From Amia ocellicauda (Eukaryota; Chordata; Actinopteri; Amiiformes; Amiidae), in NCBI RefSeq assembly GCF_036373705.1, contig NC_089853.1, positions 8,332,905 to 8,396,904 of the forward strand: a stretch of DNA of 64,000 nucleotides, given 5' to 3'. A model generated the notes under the pieces. That model searched no databases, was not told the origin of the DNA, and saw only the letters and a program-made list of their open reading frames with translations. Made by a program: the position numbers and the translations under genes. Positions within the stretch are counted from its first letter, which is position 1, and every line of letters starts with the position of its first letter. Shown piece after piece: positions 1 through 35,182 of the stretch.

Positions 1-22736
<22,736 letters not shown>

Positions 22737-25257
22737 GCACATCTGGATACGTGAAGCACTGCTAGAACAATGGGGAACTTTCAAGGAATAATTTAACTTT
22801 TTTTTTTTTTTTACACGAAAGGAAAAGAGACTTGAACAAAGGACTTTTTTTGGGCTTATTTTAAAGCTACCATTACTTTTGCCATATATGAAGTGCAATG
22901 AGCCTTTTAAAACATTTTGTTATGTTTGTCCTCAGAATGATGTGCTGTTAGACTTTTCTTTTTAACTTTGTTTTATTATTATTACTATTGCCATTGTTAT
23001 TAAAATGTTCTTGTTATTTTGGCAAAGGACCCCTACCTGTGCTATACTGTATTAAAAGACGCTAGGTCTTTTTTTTTGTTGTTGTTGTTGTGTACTGCTG
23101 ATAATAGGTATATTTAAAAACAAAACAAACAAAAATCTGTTAATATATTTTCAAAAAGGAACAGTATTATTTTGATAGGTCTGTCGAGTTGCTTGCTCTG
23201 ATGTTGAAATTTAAGTTTAACAGAGTCAGAATGCTGAGCTCTAAGCAAATGATGTAGAAGTATACTTTATAAGTACTAAACATGGGAGGAAATAAGATTT
23301 TTAATTTCAAATACAAAAGAAGAAAGACAAATAGTTTTATATATCTTCCAGTATACATTCACTTTTTTTTTTTAATGTACAGCATATCATACTACTCCTA
23401 ATGTTTATTTCACTGTACCACCCATTCACCTTTAATGAAAAAAGTCCCTAGATCCTTTAAAAACACATTGAATATGGCTTAGGAGCTTCTAATGCATGTT
23501 TGTATGTATTGTCTCCTGTTTTCTGCAGGTAACTACACAAGTACATTGTCCTTCTAATATCACCCAAAGTTAGGGAATTCTGAGCTAATGCCCCTTACCT
23601 TAGCCTTGTTTTTGAGGTCTGTGCTTATTTATTTATTTTTTGCGTTCAAATGTTCAGGATGTACACGTCAGACCTTTCTTTCCATTCTTCTTAGTATAAG
23701 TAATAATGTGGTTATGACTTTTACTTATTAAGACCTCCCTGAACAGGTGTATCATTCCTTCATGCTTTGTTCTTGAATTAGATCAATGACATTCCATGAA
23801 CAGAGCTGTGGAAGTCAAGCCATCTGTACCAAGGTCTGTGCTGTAAGTTATATACACATCCTCCCGTTTAAAAGTAGCTCATTCGTCAGCTACTGCGTCA
23901 CCAGAATCTCAATTATTTTTTTTTAACCCAAAGCTGTCTGTAACAATTCTGCATTGCTGTTTCTACAACTACAACAATCTTATGAAGGGGAGGCGCTACA
24001 TTTGCGAAAATTATAGTGTGGCTTGCTCAATAAGAGGTCACAGTGTCTAGATTTGTATGTACGTTTCAGTTAGTGATTATCATTTAGACAAGACCGATTT
24101 AAGTATCCCTGGAAAAAGATGAGGTAGCTATACCTGCTAAGTTGCAACGTGAACACTGGTCCCAGTTAAGATAATTAAAGAAGTTTCGAAAGCTCACTTT
24201 CAGACTTGGCCTCTTCTGTGCTTTTCCTGGACAAGGATATCTTCATACTGTTTAAGCATGTCAATTTACCAGCTCTGTTTTCGACTTCATTAGGTTCCTC
24301 TGCCGACTTTGATTTGGTCCCCTGGATTTATTTTCCGTTATCTACAGCCCACCCTCCTTAAAACATATCTGAGCTTTAGGAATAATCTAAACCCAGATAC
24401 TCATTTAGAGGTGCCAGTTGAAATGAAACCTGTGTAGCGAGGCAATAAATGAACAATGAGGAACAATTCAATTTACGAATACAGTTTGTCCAAGTACATA
24501 CACACATGCATTCGTACTCCTGAGCTGTTGAACTCCATAAAGAAGAGTGAAAGTTTACAGTGATCGATTTCACCACTAGAGTGCCCATATTTTCACCTCC
24601 AATGAACTCCTATACTCACCCAATAAACTGCTGCTGTTTATGCTATGCAATATTCACTGCACAGAAAACAAAATACCTTAATGGATAAATTAAGGATGAC
24701 ATTTTGAGGATCACAATTTCTTTTTTTTTTTATCCCATAATTTTACTGAGCAGCATTGTTTGAAGACATAACATAATTGCATCCTAGAAATACATCTGGC
24801 CGTTTTCAGCCCCAAAAAGCTTGGTAAGAGCTGATCCTTCAGCTGCCTTCAAATGGTAACTGCGTTAATGATGAGCTTCTTGGGACAGATATTAATTTAA
24901 AATTATAGTAAAATACAAACACTTCTTCCCCCTCCGTAACCAAGCTGTGTTATGTAGTGTAATATATGAAGTGGTAAATTGTGTACAGTGTATAAAATGT
25001 AATAATAAAAAAAGAAAATTCTGGATAATATGTCTGTATGTAAAAGTGTATTGTATATTTTTACATAAACCATGAACTTACTCTAGTACGTAGATTGCAA
25101 TTAACAATGTGACTTGGGAAATGGTTTTATAGCAGGTGTCCTTTTTAACTCTGTAACTGCTCTGGTTGTATCTATTCTGTATAGGTACTGTAGCTCTGTA
25201 CTGGGGAGATGGTACTGAGTGGTTACACTTGTGTTTTAAACTGTCCTCATAAATAAA
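22737..25257 (+). other. dennd5a: dennd5a 3' UTR with polyadenylation signal
   Basis: About 2.5 kb of AT-rich sequence follows the stop codon without coding exons. An AATAAA at 25252-25257 is the best candidate for the main polyadenylation signal. The exact cleavage site cannot be read from sequence alone. Confidence 0.6.
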
Positions 25258-26700
25258 CAGTAAATATTTCCTAACAGAAGGACTTGCATCTTGGTATTCT
25301 TGGTATTAATCATAATGTAGAACACCTTCAGATTTTATTTCTTCATTTTGTACATACAAAACTTGTTTGTTTGGGGGTTTTTTTAGACCCACTGGCTTGA
25401 TTTCATAAAGCAGAAGCAATGTCCTACCTGATAAATGTGACATTGTTGTATGTAAATATGAAACAACCATCTACTTTGCAAACATTGGGATTAAATTCAG
25501 TAATTCAGTTTGTGCCAAAATGCATTGAGTTCATTAGTTTAACTCTACAGTACAATGATTAGTTTCCATACAACCAGGAGGCATGTGTAATTATTAGGTT
25601 AAACGTTGTGCTTAAGGGAACAATTATTACATCAATGCAGTGCGATATTTCTTACTGTTTTTTTTTTTCCAATATCCCACTCTGTATTGCAATGTGTAGC
25701 CAAGTCCCCTAAAAATAAACCTTAGCCTGGCAAGATTTGAATAATGTTGTATTACCCTAACCACTGTTTCAGTGTAGAAATGTATGGCCTATTAACTTTT
25801 GAAGCGCATCTACAGAGTAGAATATTAGTCAAATTGTTTTAAGCAGAACTGCCGCCAAAATACTTCAGTTCTGACGTGACGTATTTTTATCACTTATTGC
25901 GTTACAGGTGGACATTGATTAGAGAAGAAATACCTTGGATATTAAATGAATATGTACAAAAAGCTGTCGCAAAACGTAGACCCAGGTAACAATTTAACGC
26001 CGGAATGTACCTCTGTGACAATGTTGGTTGGTGTCCATGCTGTCACAATGTTGCTCGTCAACAAACTTGCAACTGCAGTTAAATGTTGCGAGTCACTAGG
26101 GGATCAGTCCCTCGGCGCACAAATGGGAAATGACAATGACATCGCTTTAGTGCAACATTATTTATACTACATACTAACCAGTCTACTTTCGGAGACTTAT
26201 GCGTCAACCAAAACAAAACTGTGCAGGTTTTGCCTTTGAATGAGCCTCTCTTAAAAACCATCCTCAACATCGGAGTTGTAAACACACAACCCCGCCACCG
26301 CCGGAGCGACTTGTGAATGAAGTGCCCCTTCGCACGTACGCAGCACGGGCTTGCATTTGGATGGGAGGAGTCCCAGCTACACAACGTAAACACGGCGGGC
26401 CGCCACCGCTCTCTACTGGGACCAAAGGAACAGACTACTGCGCTCCGCTGTGAAGGACGCTGTACTACAGAAGACGAGCATCAAGTCAAGACAGCCTGGG
26501 ATGCTCCGATCAGGCGTGCATGGTTATCAGGTTACCAAAACGCATTCGCGCCATTTCAGAACCCTCGCCTAACAATAGATTTCTTGTTTCATTCCTTCAC
26601 TGCTGCATGCATTGTAGGGAATGTAGTTGCCAAACCAATGCAATCCATACAATGACCGCAGCGCCATGGAGAGGAGAACTACTCTACCCGAAATGCAGCA
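25258..26700. other. Intergenic region between dennd5a and sinhcaf
   Basis: No gene, RNA or clear mobile element is visible. The short open frames here do not match any family I recognise. GC content rises from about 26300 towards the sinhcaf promoter. Confidence 0.55.
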
Positions 26701-27330
26701 TTCTTAAATGCCTGCACGCCGTGCTCTGATTGGCTGCATTTGCGTTCAAACGAGTACGTTACACTCCTTATAGGGTGTTTCTGGGATGCCAAGGTTTTAT
26801 GCTAATGATATTGTAATAGCCAGCTGTATGCAGGAGTAGTAGTAAGACATGCGCAGTGCCCTACTGAGAAAACAGACAGGATTCAAAGTTTTTGTTTGGT
26901 AAGTCGTGATCTTTGTCATTTTTGCGCTCTGTTTTTGCTCCCAACTTTAAGGGAACAGTGGCCAAGTGTGGCAGCGGGCATGTTTTCGGACCCGCAGGGC
27001 TGGGGGGCTAGGAGCGGGTGCGCAAGGTGGTCATTCACGCACAACAATGGGAGAACGCGCATGGGGAGCGTGGCGCGGTGGAGTAACAAAACCCGCTGCG
27101 GGGACGGGGCACCGTTTCGCGCTTTGCGGGGGAGAGCTGGTTTTGTTTGGCGGATAAACGGGTGAAATCCACGCCGCCACGATGCTCGGGTTTCGGCGGA
27201 GATTTAAAGCGCGGGGTCGTTAATAAAAGTGGGATTGATTGGAGCGCCGCACGCTGAGAATGTTGTGAACGTTCCTTAAAGAGAGAGCGCCTCCCCTCTC
27301 TTCTTACTAGGGTGCTTGCAAACCTAACTC
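26700..27330 (+). promoter_or_regulatory. sinhcaf: CpG-rich promoter and probable non-coding first exon of sinhcaf
   Basis: An inverted CCAAT box (GATTGGCT) lies near 26728, followed by a probable first exon ending just before a GTAAGT donor at about 26899. A CpG-dense stretch runs from about 26960 to 27330. The next exon begins at 28254 and carries the start codon. A CpG promoter suits a broadly expressed chromatin factor. The transcription start is inferred. Confidence 0.55.
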
Positions 27331-28253
27331 GACCGACGAGAGTCCGGAGCACGTTTTGACGTTGAAATATATGTTTGAATGTGTCTGGCGCAAGCACGGT
27401 AGTATTTCGGGGGCTTTTCTTCACGGTGTTGTGCAGATCTGTGCTGCTAGTGTGGGATCATAGATGGTTATGACATGATGGCGTCAGGACGGGGCTTTGA
27501 TACAATGACACTAAAGGTCTGCGCTGTATTGTACACGAGGCGTGCGGCTGGCTCTGTTTTATAACTTTATTTCCATCCACTTACTGATTTACAGAACTGC
27601 AAAAATCAATAGAGAATGGGGGAAAGGTCCCCAACGTGTGATGCTTTTGTAACCTTTGTGTGCGAAAACAAGTTTCAGTTTCGACACTTGAAACGTGCCG
27701 TTAAAAAAAAGACGACCCGCACCACACTTCCGAAAGGCAATGCATTTGACTTGTATTTTTTTTTTTTATGAAAAAGACACAAACCACGATCGATCTCCAA
27801 AATGTGCGTTTGTTTTGGCCGTTTCGTGGTGCGGGGGTATTACTCCGTGTTAAGTGCCTGCGAGGTTGGTGTGGCAGAGAAAGTGGGTTATGTTGTGTCT
27901 GGCGCGGCCGGTTGGTAATACTGTATCACTGGGTGCAAATATAGGTCAATTAATTCGCTACCTTTGCGTAGAGCCTTTCATGGGTTTTGTAAGACTGCTC
28001 ACGGTTTGTTCTCTGCTATATGGCTGCTTTAATGAGAGTAACATATTAGATCAGACCCTTCTTTGCCCCAGTGCGTGTTGTGGTGTCCGCCCCCTTCGGG
28101 ATACGAGCCCAGTAAGCGAGCTGCAGTGAGCCCAGTCCCGTCCCTGCGCAGCCGCTGCCATGCCATGCCATGCTCTGGTGCTATTGCTGCTTTTTTAACA
28201 AGCATTAGTTTCGATGCAGTTTAGTTACACACCGTTTTCCATTTGTTTCTCAG
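27331..28253. other. sinhcaf first intron (3' part)
   Basis: The sequence changes from CpG-rich to AT-rich and ends in TTTCTCAG at 28253. No other feature is recognised. Confidence 0.5.
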
Positions 28254-28275
28254 AGCCACACAGCGCAGTTTGGAG

Positions 28276-28432
28276 ATGTTTGGCTTTCATAAATCCAAGA
28301 TCTACCGCAGTCATGAAGGCTGCTGCATCTGCAAGACCAAGTCCTCCAGCTCCCGCTTCACAGACAGCAGCCGATATGAGGAAAACTTCAGACTGTGCTT
28401 CGGGTGAGAGATCCCACAACACGACTGTATTT

Positions 28433-28463
<31 letters not shown>

Positions 28464-30200
28464 ATATATTATATATATTACTGGATATTGTCTGCATATT
28501 CACTCAAGGCTCGATTTTTTTAGATACATGTGTGTGTATACATATTGTGATTATTTATGAGCAGACTTGCATTTTACACAAGAAACATTGTAAGGCATTG
28601 CAAAAGAGCAGTAATACAATTAGTTAAACAAAATCAAGTACCTGTGCAATAAATATGCACAAGTTTACAGTTTTAAAATATCATAAATTATGAAATTTTT
28701 TAAGATAAGTGTAAGAGTTCACTGATTAACACTCAAAGCTACTTATATATTGGGACACATTACAATATATTGGCTTAAATGCCTTTGTTTCAACCTGGAA
28801 GACATTTGCTCAGCCATGTGTGCAGATGCAGAATATAGTGGTCCAGGACTGTGCAGCTCCACTGAGTTCAGGCAGGTAAGACCACCGGATTGTAATCTGG
28901 GGCCGGTCTGTAACTCTGAACGCACTGTAATTTATCTGGTTTAATGAAATGAAAGCACTGCTCCCCTAGTGTGTTCAGTTTTGTCATGTAGAAGTATAAC
29001 ACTGTGTGTGCATTTGTTTTAGGTTGGTTGAAGATCGAACAGGAGACATCTGTAACGCTTGTGTTCTGCTTGTGAAGCGTTGGAAGAAACTCCCCCTCGG
29101 CTCTAAAAAGAACTGGAACCATGTAAGTTCTCTTCTGTCTTCTGTGTGCATTCGTTTTTTTTTCAACCATTTTTGAATGGAGTGTTTTTTAGGGTTATTT
29201 ATATATATATTTTTCCTGCATTTATTTTTCATACTTATACCTTTCACCAGGTTGTGGATGCAAGAGCAGGGCCTGGCTTCAAGTTGACGAAGCCCAAGAA
29301 GGTGAAGAGCAGTGATGGCAAAAAGAAGAGCAAACTCAAGAAGTTGCACAAATTCAAAAGACAAAGTGAGTAGCTTGTTGTATTTGTAAAGCTATTTTGT
29401 CAAGAGCCATCCTCTTTTTATCTGGTGTATGGTATTTATAAAGGGTGGAATTGCATTTGTGTAATTAAATAACTTCCCCTGGCTAATTACATCCATTGTG
29501 AAGTAGGTTGGTAAGATTAGAAGATGCACATGAAAGCATTTTGCTTTCCATAGACTTCGTTGTGGACGGCTCCAAACCAGGGCAGCGGTCCGCTCTGTTC
29601 CAGGTGTCCGTGCGTATCCCATCTCGAAGCTCAACGATCTCGTGCTTTCATTGCCTTTCAGACTCCGATGCCCACAGCACGACGTCGAGCGCCTCCCCGT
29701 CTCAGTCTCCCAGTTACAGCAACCGGTCTGACGATGGCTCTGACATAGAGTCCAAGCAGAGGCATCCCACCCCGTCTGTGTTCTCCTTCATAGACCTCTC
29801 CTACTGGAAAAGGTACCTTTTTACAAAACCTGTTACAGGGCATTCTGGGTGTCTGCTAGGAACGAACTGGTAACTGGCCTTGATGTTGGGGCATTTGTTT
29901 ATTTCACTGGGGCAAGTGCCCAAATGCCCCAGAGCTGTAAATTACTATCGGGCGTTCTTCTGTCAGCACAGACTACTGTGTTTTGAGAGAGATGTTATAC
30001 TGGGGGCATTTGAGAACTTTTTAACTTTTTGGACGTTTTTATTTTGCAGGCAGAAGGTGTGCTGTGGCATTATCTACAAAGGCCGCTTTGGCGAAGTCAT
30101 GATCGACCCACGCCTCTTTAAGCCGTGCTGCAGCTCCAAGAAGAAGGAGTCCCTGTCACAGGCCGAGGACTCCCCACCGGCCCTGAAGGAGGGGTGGTAA
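28276..30200 (+). CDS. sinhcaf: SIN3-HDAC complex-associated factor (FAM60A)
   Basis: Five coding exons: 28276-28403, 29023-29122, 29251-29365, 29662-29812 and 30050-30200 (stop TAA 30198-30200). They join in phase to 214 residues, against 221 in human. The start is the first ATG of exon 28254-28403 and gives MFGFHKSKIYRSHEGCCICK, the invariant family N-terminus. Other landmarks are GDICNACVLLVKRWKKLPLG, HSTTSSASP, and CCGIIYKGRFGEV near the end. The Cys pairs (CCIC, CNAC) suggest zinc binding. Known role: nuclear subunit of the SIN3A/HDAC corepressor, affecting proliferation and TGF-beta genes. The C-terminal tail is shorter and diverged relative to human. It sits between dennd5a and scube2, not next to dennd5b, so it may be the ohnologue sometimes called sinhcaf-like. 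Confidence 0.93.
28435..28480. repeat. (TA)n-rich tract
   Basis: TA repeat in the sinhcaf intron, about 30 bases past the exon ending at 28403. Confidence 0.9.
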
Positions 30201-30354
30201 TGGGTGCTGGCTGTTCAACTCTCCTTCTAGTTTTGTCTCCAGTGGCAGACTTTCCCCCTCACCCTGTCCCCCATTCCTCAGTCTTTTGTTAACCTTATAT
30301 CAATTAGCCAGGAATCTTTTGTTTGTCAGTTTTGCATATGTAAATTAATTTTTC

Positions 30355-30385
<31 letters not shown>

Positions 30386-33297
30386 GAAAACAAAAAAGAA
30401 AACAAAAATTCAACTATGGGCATTAGTAAAATATTTATAGTATGAGGAAACCTTTATATATGGACATAAAAGGCAGATTACTCAACTTTCTTTTTTTATG
30501 TATTTCATTCAAAGACTGTAAAATATTATGTTTTTTATATTACCAGTTTCTGCATCTGTAAATAGTGTTAAAAGGTTATACCAGTGCATTGACTGCCTCA
30601 TGTAGTTTTATTTTATTTTTTTAGTTCTTTTAAGTGCAGTCTTGATAAAAGGAAAAGAAAAAACAGTTGCTTTATATTTTGATATGCAAAATACAACATA
30701 AGGTCTTTTGACCCATTTCAGTGGCGTGATGGAGTATGTTTCTGCTCGAAGCAATACCTTGTCATTTTGTGATAACCACTTTTGTATTTTTCTTAATGGA
30801 ATCGTTAAACTTAAGGTGCATGCCAAAATTCTTCCAAAGCCTCTCCAAAATTGTGAGAGAAGGCGTTTGTGTTGGAAGTCTGACCCAAATTCACACACAT
30901 CTGTAGGTGTCAATATAGAGCCCAAGAAACCACACACACACACAACGATGTGTACGTTCACTGGGCATCGCAGATTAATGACTAGTGTATAATACAATGC
31001 ACATAATCTCTGTGTTCATTCCCTTGAAATAGGAAAAAGTATATGTTCAGTATTTATTTACTTAATACTTTAAGAGCAATTATACCGGTCTTCCATTAAT
31101 TCTCAGCTGTAGATTCTATACTGTAAAACCAATGTTTTTTAGATGATTCAGGAATATGTTTATATGCAATTGACGGTTTTAATATTTGGCTATACTTGCC
31201 ATTTCAGAAAAAAAAGTCTATATGATCTTATGCACTGGTGAAATTGTTCAACAGAACTTAAACTCGTATCCCAAGACATTGCTGCCTGTTGGATCTGTAC
31301 AATAGAGACAGACATATTCTCTGAAAAAGATGCAAGATTGACCCTTTAATTAAAGTCGCTATAACTGAAGTTCCAAAGCCCTCCATTCTATTACCAAAAC
31401 AATATGACACTTGGATTGTCATTATATTAAAATATATATAGTGACTTACATCTTTAACCATACATTTCAGTTTTTTCTAGATCCATTATGCATCTTATTG
31501 AACTGAAGTATTTCACAGAAGATCTTCAGTAGTAATGCAGCTCTTTTAAGTGTTCTGTTATGTAACGTGGCACAAATGGCATCCTCAGCTGGCAGTGGTC
31601 ATTTTTGCATTGTGGCTGGTGATGGGGTGACTGCTGCTTGTGTGGTACAGGGAGTTTTTAAGGAAGTCCTGTATTGCAGGTCAATCTCCAATCAGGATTC
31701 TGTGACGAATGTACAGAATCTATATAAAACCTCAACCAGGTTATTTCTACTGCATGGTTTACCATGTGCAAGTGGATGTGCCATATAGGAGTAAACCTAG
31801 TTGGTGGTTTTCCATATTGTCAAATACAGCAACTTTATATAGGTTGTGAATGTACACAATACAATAAAAAATATCAATTTTCCTTAATCAAAACTCCCAA
31901 GGGTAAATACATGTGCAGTCCTAGAGATATCTAAGTCATGATGCTTTGAATGCTTTTGTCTGTTCATTCTTGCACTTGTGTAATTAAGATTTTACTATGT
32001 GGAAATTTGATATTGTATAATTTTCAACTTATGCATCTTAAATCAAATTGGAAGATGTAGCACAGATTGTTGTAGGAGCCATGATTTTTCGTCAAGAATG
32101 TCCTTTCAATGTCATTCTAATGTTACTTTTTTAAAGTTTTAGCTGGAATTTTATGTGTCCACCTGAAACCCCATTGATTAAGTCCAAATTAGCAATGTTC
32201 CAAATACTTTAAACGGGAAACAAGAAAACACACTTCTGTCTTTGCTGTCATTTAGGATTCTACCTCTAAACAGTGCTCTTAAATACAGAACCAGGATTTG
32301 TAGCATTCATGATCAAATCCAGGCTGATGAACCAAAAACTGACCTATAATTAAATAAATCTGTGTATCAGTGGGAATAATTACCAGCATCTTCCTGTTGT
32401 ATTCACTGAGTAAGATGATCTTGTTCCTTGAACCACAATAACACCCAACAGGTCTTTGAAGAAAGGAGTTTGTTTTTTTCTGTCTGCCTTGTTCCACTAG
32501 ATTTGCACACGGTTGTATATTTTCAAGAGTGCACAACTGTATACAGTTTGTTGCTTTAATGGTTAGGCATCGTTGTCCACTCTGTAATGTTGATTCACTT
32601 TCTATGATCTCAAATTATGCGGATGACCGTTTTGTACGTGTGATTCCACGTTTTTATCGTCATCCATTCAATGTTGATTACAACACTATATATTTATTTT
32701 TGTTGTGGAAGGGAAGAAAAACCTTTCTGTGAGTAAAATCTGAGTGACATCTTTTATCATGGCTGCTTTTTAAATAACCATCTTCAATATCAAATCTTTC
32801 TGGGTTTTGTTGGATGTTGGTATCAGGGCTTATCCTACCCTAACCCAAATGAAGATGGATAATGTGTTTAAAAGACTTGACGTTGAATAAAAAGATCATT
32901 CATTTTCATAGTCTTCAGTATCTTGAATGATGAAAATGAGAAAATAAGTTTTTCTTTCTAATTAAGGTGGAATATCAAACTAATTCCAATATTGGTTATT
33001 TAAAAGAAATAAATACATTTAAGGGTGCATATTTATTCATTATTGAAAGTGTGCCTTAGGTAGAAATCAGTGGAACTCTTTCATGGCTTTTTTTTCCATA
33101 GATTTAAATGAACGTCTAGGTTTCCAGTCTAATTTATTATATTTATTTTGCATAAGCTCTGTGTATTCACCTGATGCTGTAAAGAAAACTGTTTTTAAAT
33201 CATTTTATTTTTGTGCACTTTTTGGAATATTTGACCAACTGTTAAATTGAATACTATTTTATATATCTCTACTGTATCACTTCTGTATTTTAATAAA
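30201..33297 (+). other. sinhcaf: sinhcaf 3' UTR with two candidate polyadenylation signals
   Basis: Long AT-rich region without coding exons. AATAAA occurs at 32886-32891 and at 33292-33297. A long T run lies at about 30360-30383. A 3' UTR of about 3 kb is consistent with the family but its end is inferred. Confidence 0.5.
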
Positions 33298-33959
33298 ATA
33301 TTTAAAAAAACAAGTGCATGAATTCAGTTGTCTCTGTTGAAGAAGAAAGTCTACACCAAAGTCTATAAAGAGGTGTATTACAATGTATTCTTCAGCTACC
33401 ATTTTGCATATATCATTTGATAAGCTTTTGTGACACCTTTATACACACACACACACGTTGTTATAATCAGATTTCCATATGAGTATTACAGTAGCAGGCT
33501 GTAAACCTTAAGACCTGCAAAGAAAGAATGCAAAACGAAATTGTCTCCGAGAAATGACTCGGGATTATTACTTTTTCACCTACGAGGCCCAACCCCTCTG
33601 CCATCCGTAAATTAAAGCCAATGTCTGCTGGCTCTCTTCCAATTAACAAAATATGGGATAAAACACACGACGCTTATTTCTTTACGATGCCACTACATTT
33701 CCACTGTAATTCGCTTAGTCTGATTTGCAGAATGTGCTGTATTTGCTGTTTTTTGTCTTGTCTGATGATTAATTACATCATTTAACCAGGAGAAGGATGA
33801 GGAATGAGCACTTGAATGAGGTCGCATGTTAAATAAAAACCTTAAACAGAATCCGCTGTCAGGTAGTTAACAACAGTGCCACTAGATGGCGCCAAATACT
33901 CGCTTTAACGGTACTTAGCCAAGTCCATCATTAAGCATTTAGTTTCATTTAATACTATA
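33298..33959. other. Intergenic region between sinhcaf and the Tc1 element
   Basis: AT-rich, with a short CA repeat at about 33444-33456 and the CTCF-type motif at 33879. No coding sequence is seen. Confidence 0.55.
33879..33892 (+). promoter_or_regulatory. CTCF-type binding motif
   Basis: CCACTAGATGGCGC fits the CTCF core CCASYAGRKGGCRS at all 14 positions, on the + strand. It lies between the sinhcaf 3' end and scube2, 68 bases before the transposon. Occupancy is inferred. Confidence 0.55.
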
Positions 33960-35180
33960 CACTCACCTAAAGGATTATTAGGAACACCTGTTCAATTTCT
34001 CATTAATGCAATTATCTAACCAACCAATCACATGGCAGTTGCTTCAATGCATTTAGGGGTGTGGTCCTGGTCAAGACAATCTCCTGAACTCCAAACTGAA
34101 TGTCTGAATGGGAAAGAAAGGTGATTTAAGCAATTTTGAGCGTGGCATGGTTGTTGGTGCCAGACGGGCCGGTCTGAGTATTTCACAATCTGCTCAGTTA
34201 CTGGGATTTTCACACACAACCATTTCTAGGGTTTACAAAGAATGGTGTGAAAAGGGAAAAACATCCAGTATGCGGCAGTCCTGTGGGCGAAAATGCCTTG
34301 TTGATGCTAGAGGTCAGAGGAGAATGGGCCGACTGATTCAAGCTGATAGAAGAGCAACTTTGACTGAAATAACCACTCGTTACAACCGAGGTATGCAGCA
34401 AAGCATTTGTGAAGCCACAACACGTACAACCTTGAGGCGGATGGGCTACAACAGCAGAAGACCCCACCGGGTACCACTCATCTCCACTACAAATAGGAAA
34501 AAGAGGCTACAATTTGCACAAGCTCACCAAAATTGGACAGTTGAAGACTGGAAAAATGTTGCCTGGTCTGATGAGTCTCGATTTCTGTTGAGACATTCAG
34601 ATGGTAGAGTCAGAATTTGGCGTAAACAGAATGAGAACATGGATCCATCATGCCTTGTTACCACTGTGCAGGCTGGTGGTGGTGGTGTAATGGTGTGGGG
34701 GATGTTTTCTTGGCACACTTTAGGCCCCTTAGTGCCAATTGGGCATCGTTTAAATGCCACGGCCTACCTGAGCATTGTTTCTGACCATGTCCATCCCTTT
34801 ATGACCACCATGTACCCATCCTCTGATGGCTACTTCCAGCAGGATAATGCACCATGTCACAAAGGTCGAATCATTTCAAATTGGTTTCTTGAACATGACA
34901 ATGAGTTCACTGTACTAAACTGGCCCCCACAGTCACCAGATCTCAACCCAATAGAGCATCTTTGGGATGTGGTGGAACGGGAGCTTCGTGCCCTGGATGT
35001 GCATCCCACAAATCTCCATCAACTGCAAGATGCTATCCTATCAATATGGGCCAACATTTCTAAAGAATGCTTTCAGCACCTTGTTGAATCAATGCCACGT
35101 AGAATTAAGGCAGTTCTGAAGGCGAAAGGGGGTCAAACACAGTATTAGTATGGTGTTCCTAATAATCCTTTAGGTGAGTG
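33960..35180 (+). mobile_element. Complete Tc1/mariner-superfamily transposon, DD36E type (Incomer-like)
   Basis: The element is 1221 bp and flanked by TA dinucleotides (33958-33959 and 35181-35182), the expected target duplication. The terminal inverted repeats 33960-33988 and 35152-35180 are 29 bases long and perfect, starting CACTCACCTAAAGG. The single open frame between them encodes a full transposase. Short repeats, about 1.2 kb length and DD36E spacing fit the Incomer family as I remember it. The absence of decay points to a recent insertion. It sits in the intergenic region 2.4 kb upstream of the scube2 start. Confidence 0.93.
34108..35148 (+). CDS. Tc1/mariner transposase, DD36E
   Basis: An uninterrupted frame of 346 residues. 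The N-terminal ~110 residues carry paired helix-turn-helix DNA-binding segments (SISQSAQLLGFSHTTISRVY is the clear first one). A basic linker follows, then the DDE catalytic domain. The catalytic residues read as D155 (in WSDES), D246 (in QQDNAPCH) and E283 (in SPDLNPIEHLW). There are 36 residues between D246 and E283, compared with 34 in Sleeping Beauty-type Tc1 elements. It cuts and pastes its own element at TA sites. The start codon is the first ATG and gives the usual length. All key residues are present, so the enzyme could be active. Confidence 0.93.
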   Translation: MGKKGDLSNFERGMVVGARRAGLSISQSAQLLGFSHTTISRVYKEWCEKGKTSSMRQSCGRKCLVDARGQRRMGRLIQADRRATLTEITTRYNRGMQQSICEATTRTTLRRMGYNSRRPHRVPLISTTNRKKRLQFAQAHQNWTVEDWKNVAWSDESRFLLRHSDGRVRIWRKQNENMDPSCLVTTVQAGGGGVMVWGMFSWHTLGPLVPIGHRLNATAYLSIVSDHVHPFMTTMYPSSDGYFQQDNAPCHKGRIISNWFLEHDNEFTVLNWPPQSPDLNPIEHLWDVVERELRALDVHPTNLHQLQDAILSIWANISKECFQHLVESMPRRIKAVLKAKGGQTQY

Positions 35181-35182
35181 TA

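Noticed and set aside
24571..24590. Weak CTCF-like sequence CCACTAGAGTGCCC
   Set aside because: Two mismatches at informative positions; treated as chance.
26317..26655. 112-codon frame upstream of sinhcaf
   Set aside because: Lies in the CpG-rich promoter approach; no recognisable domain and no conservation evidence.
34210..34760. Minus-strand frames inside the Tc1 element
   Set aside because: Shadows of the intact transposase frame on the other strand.
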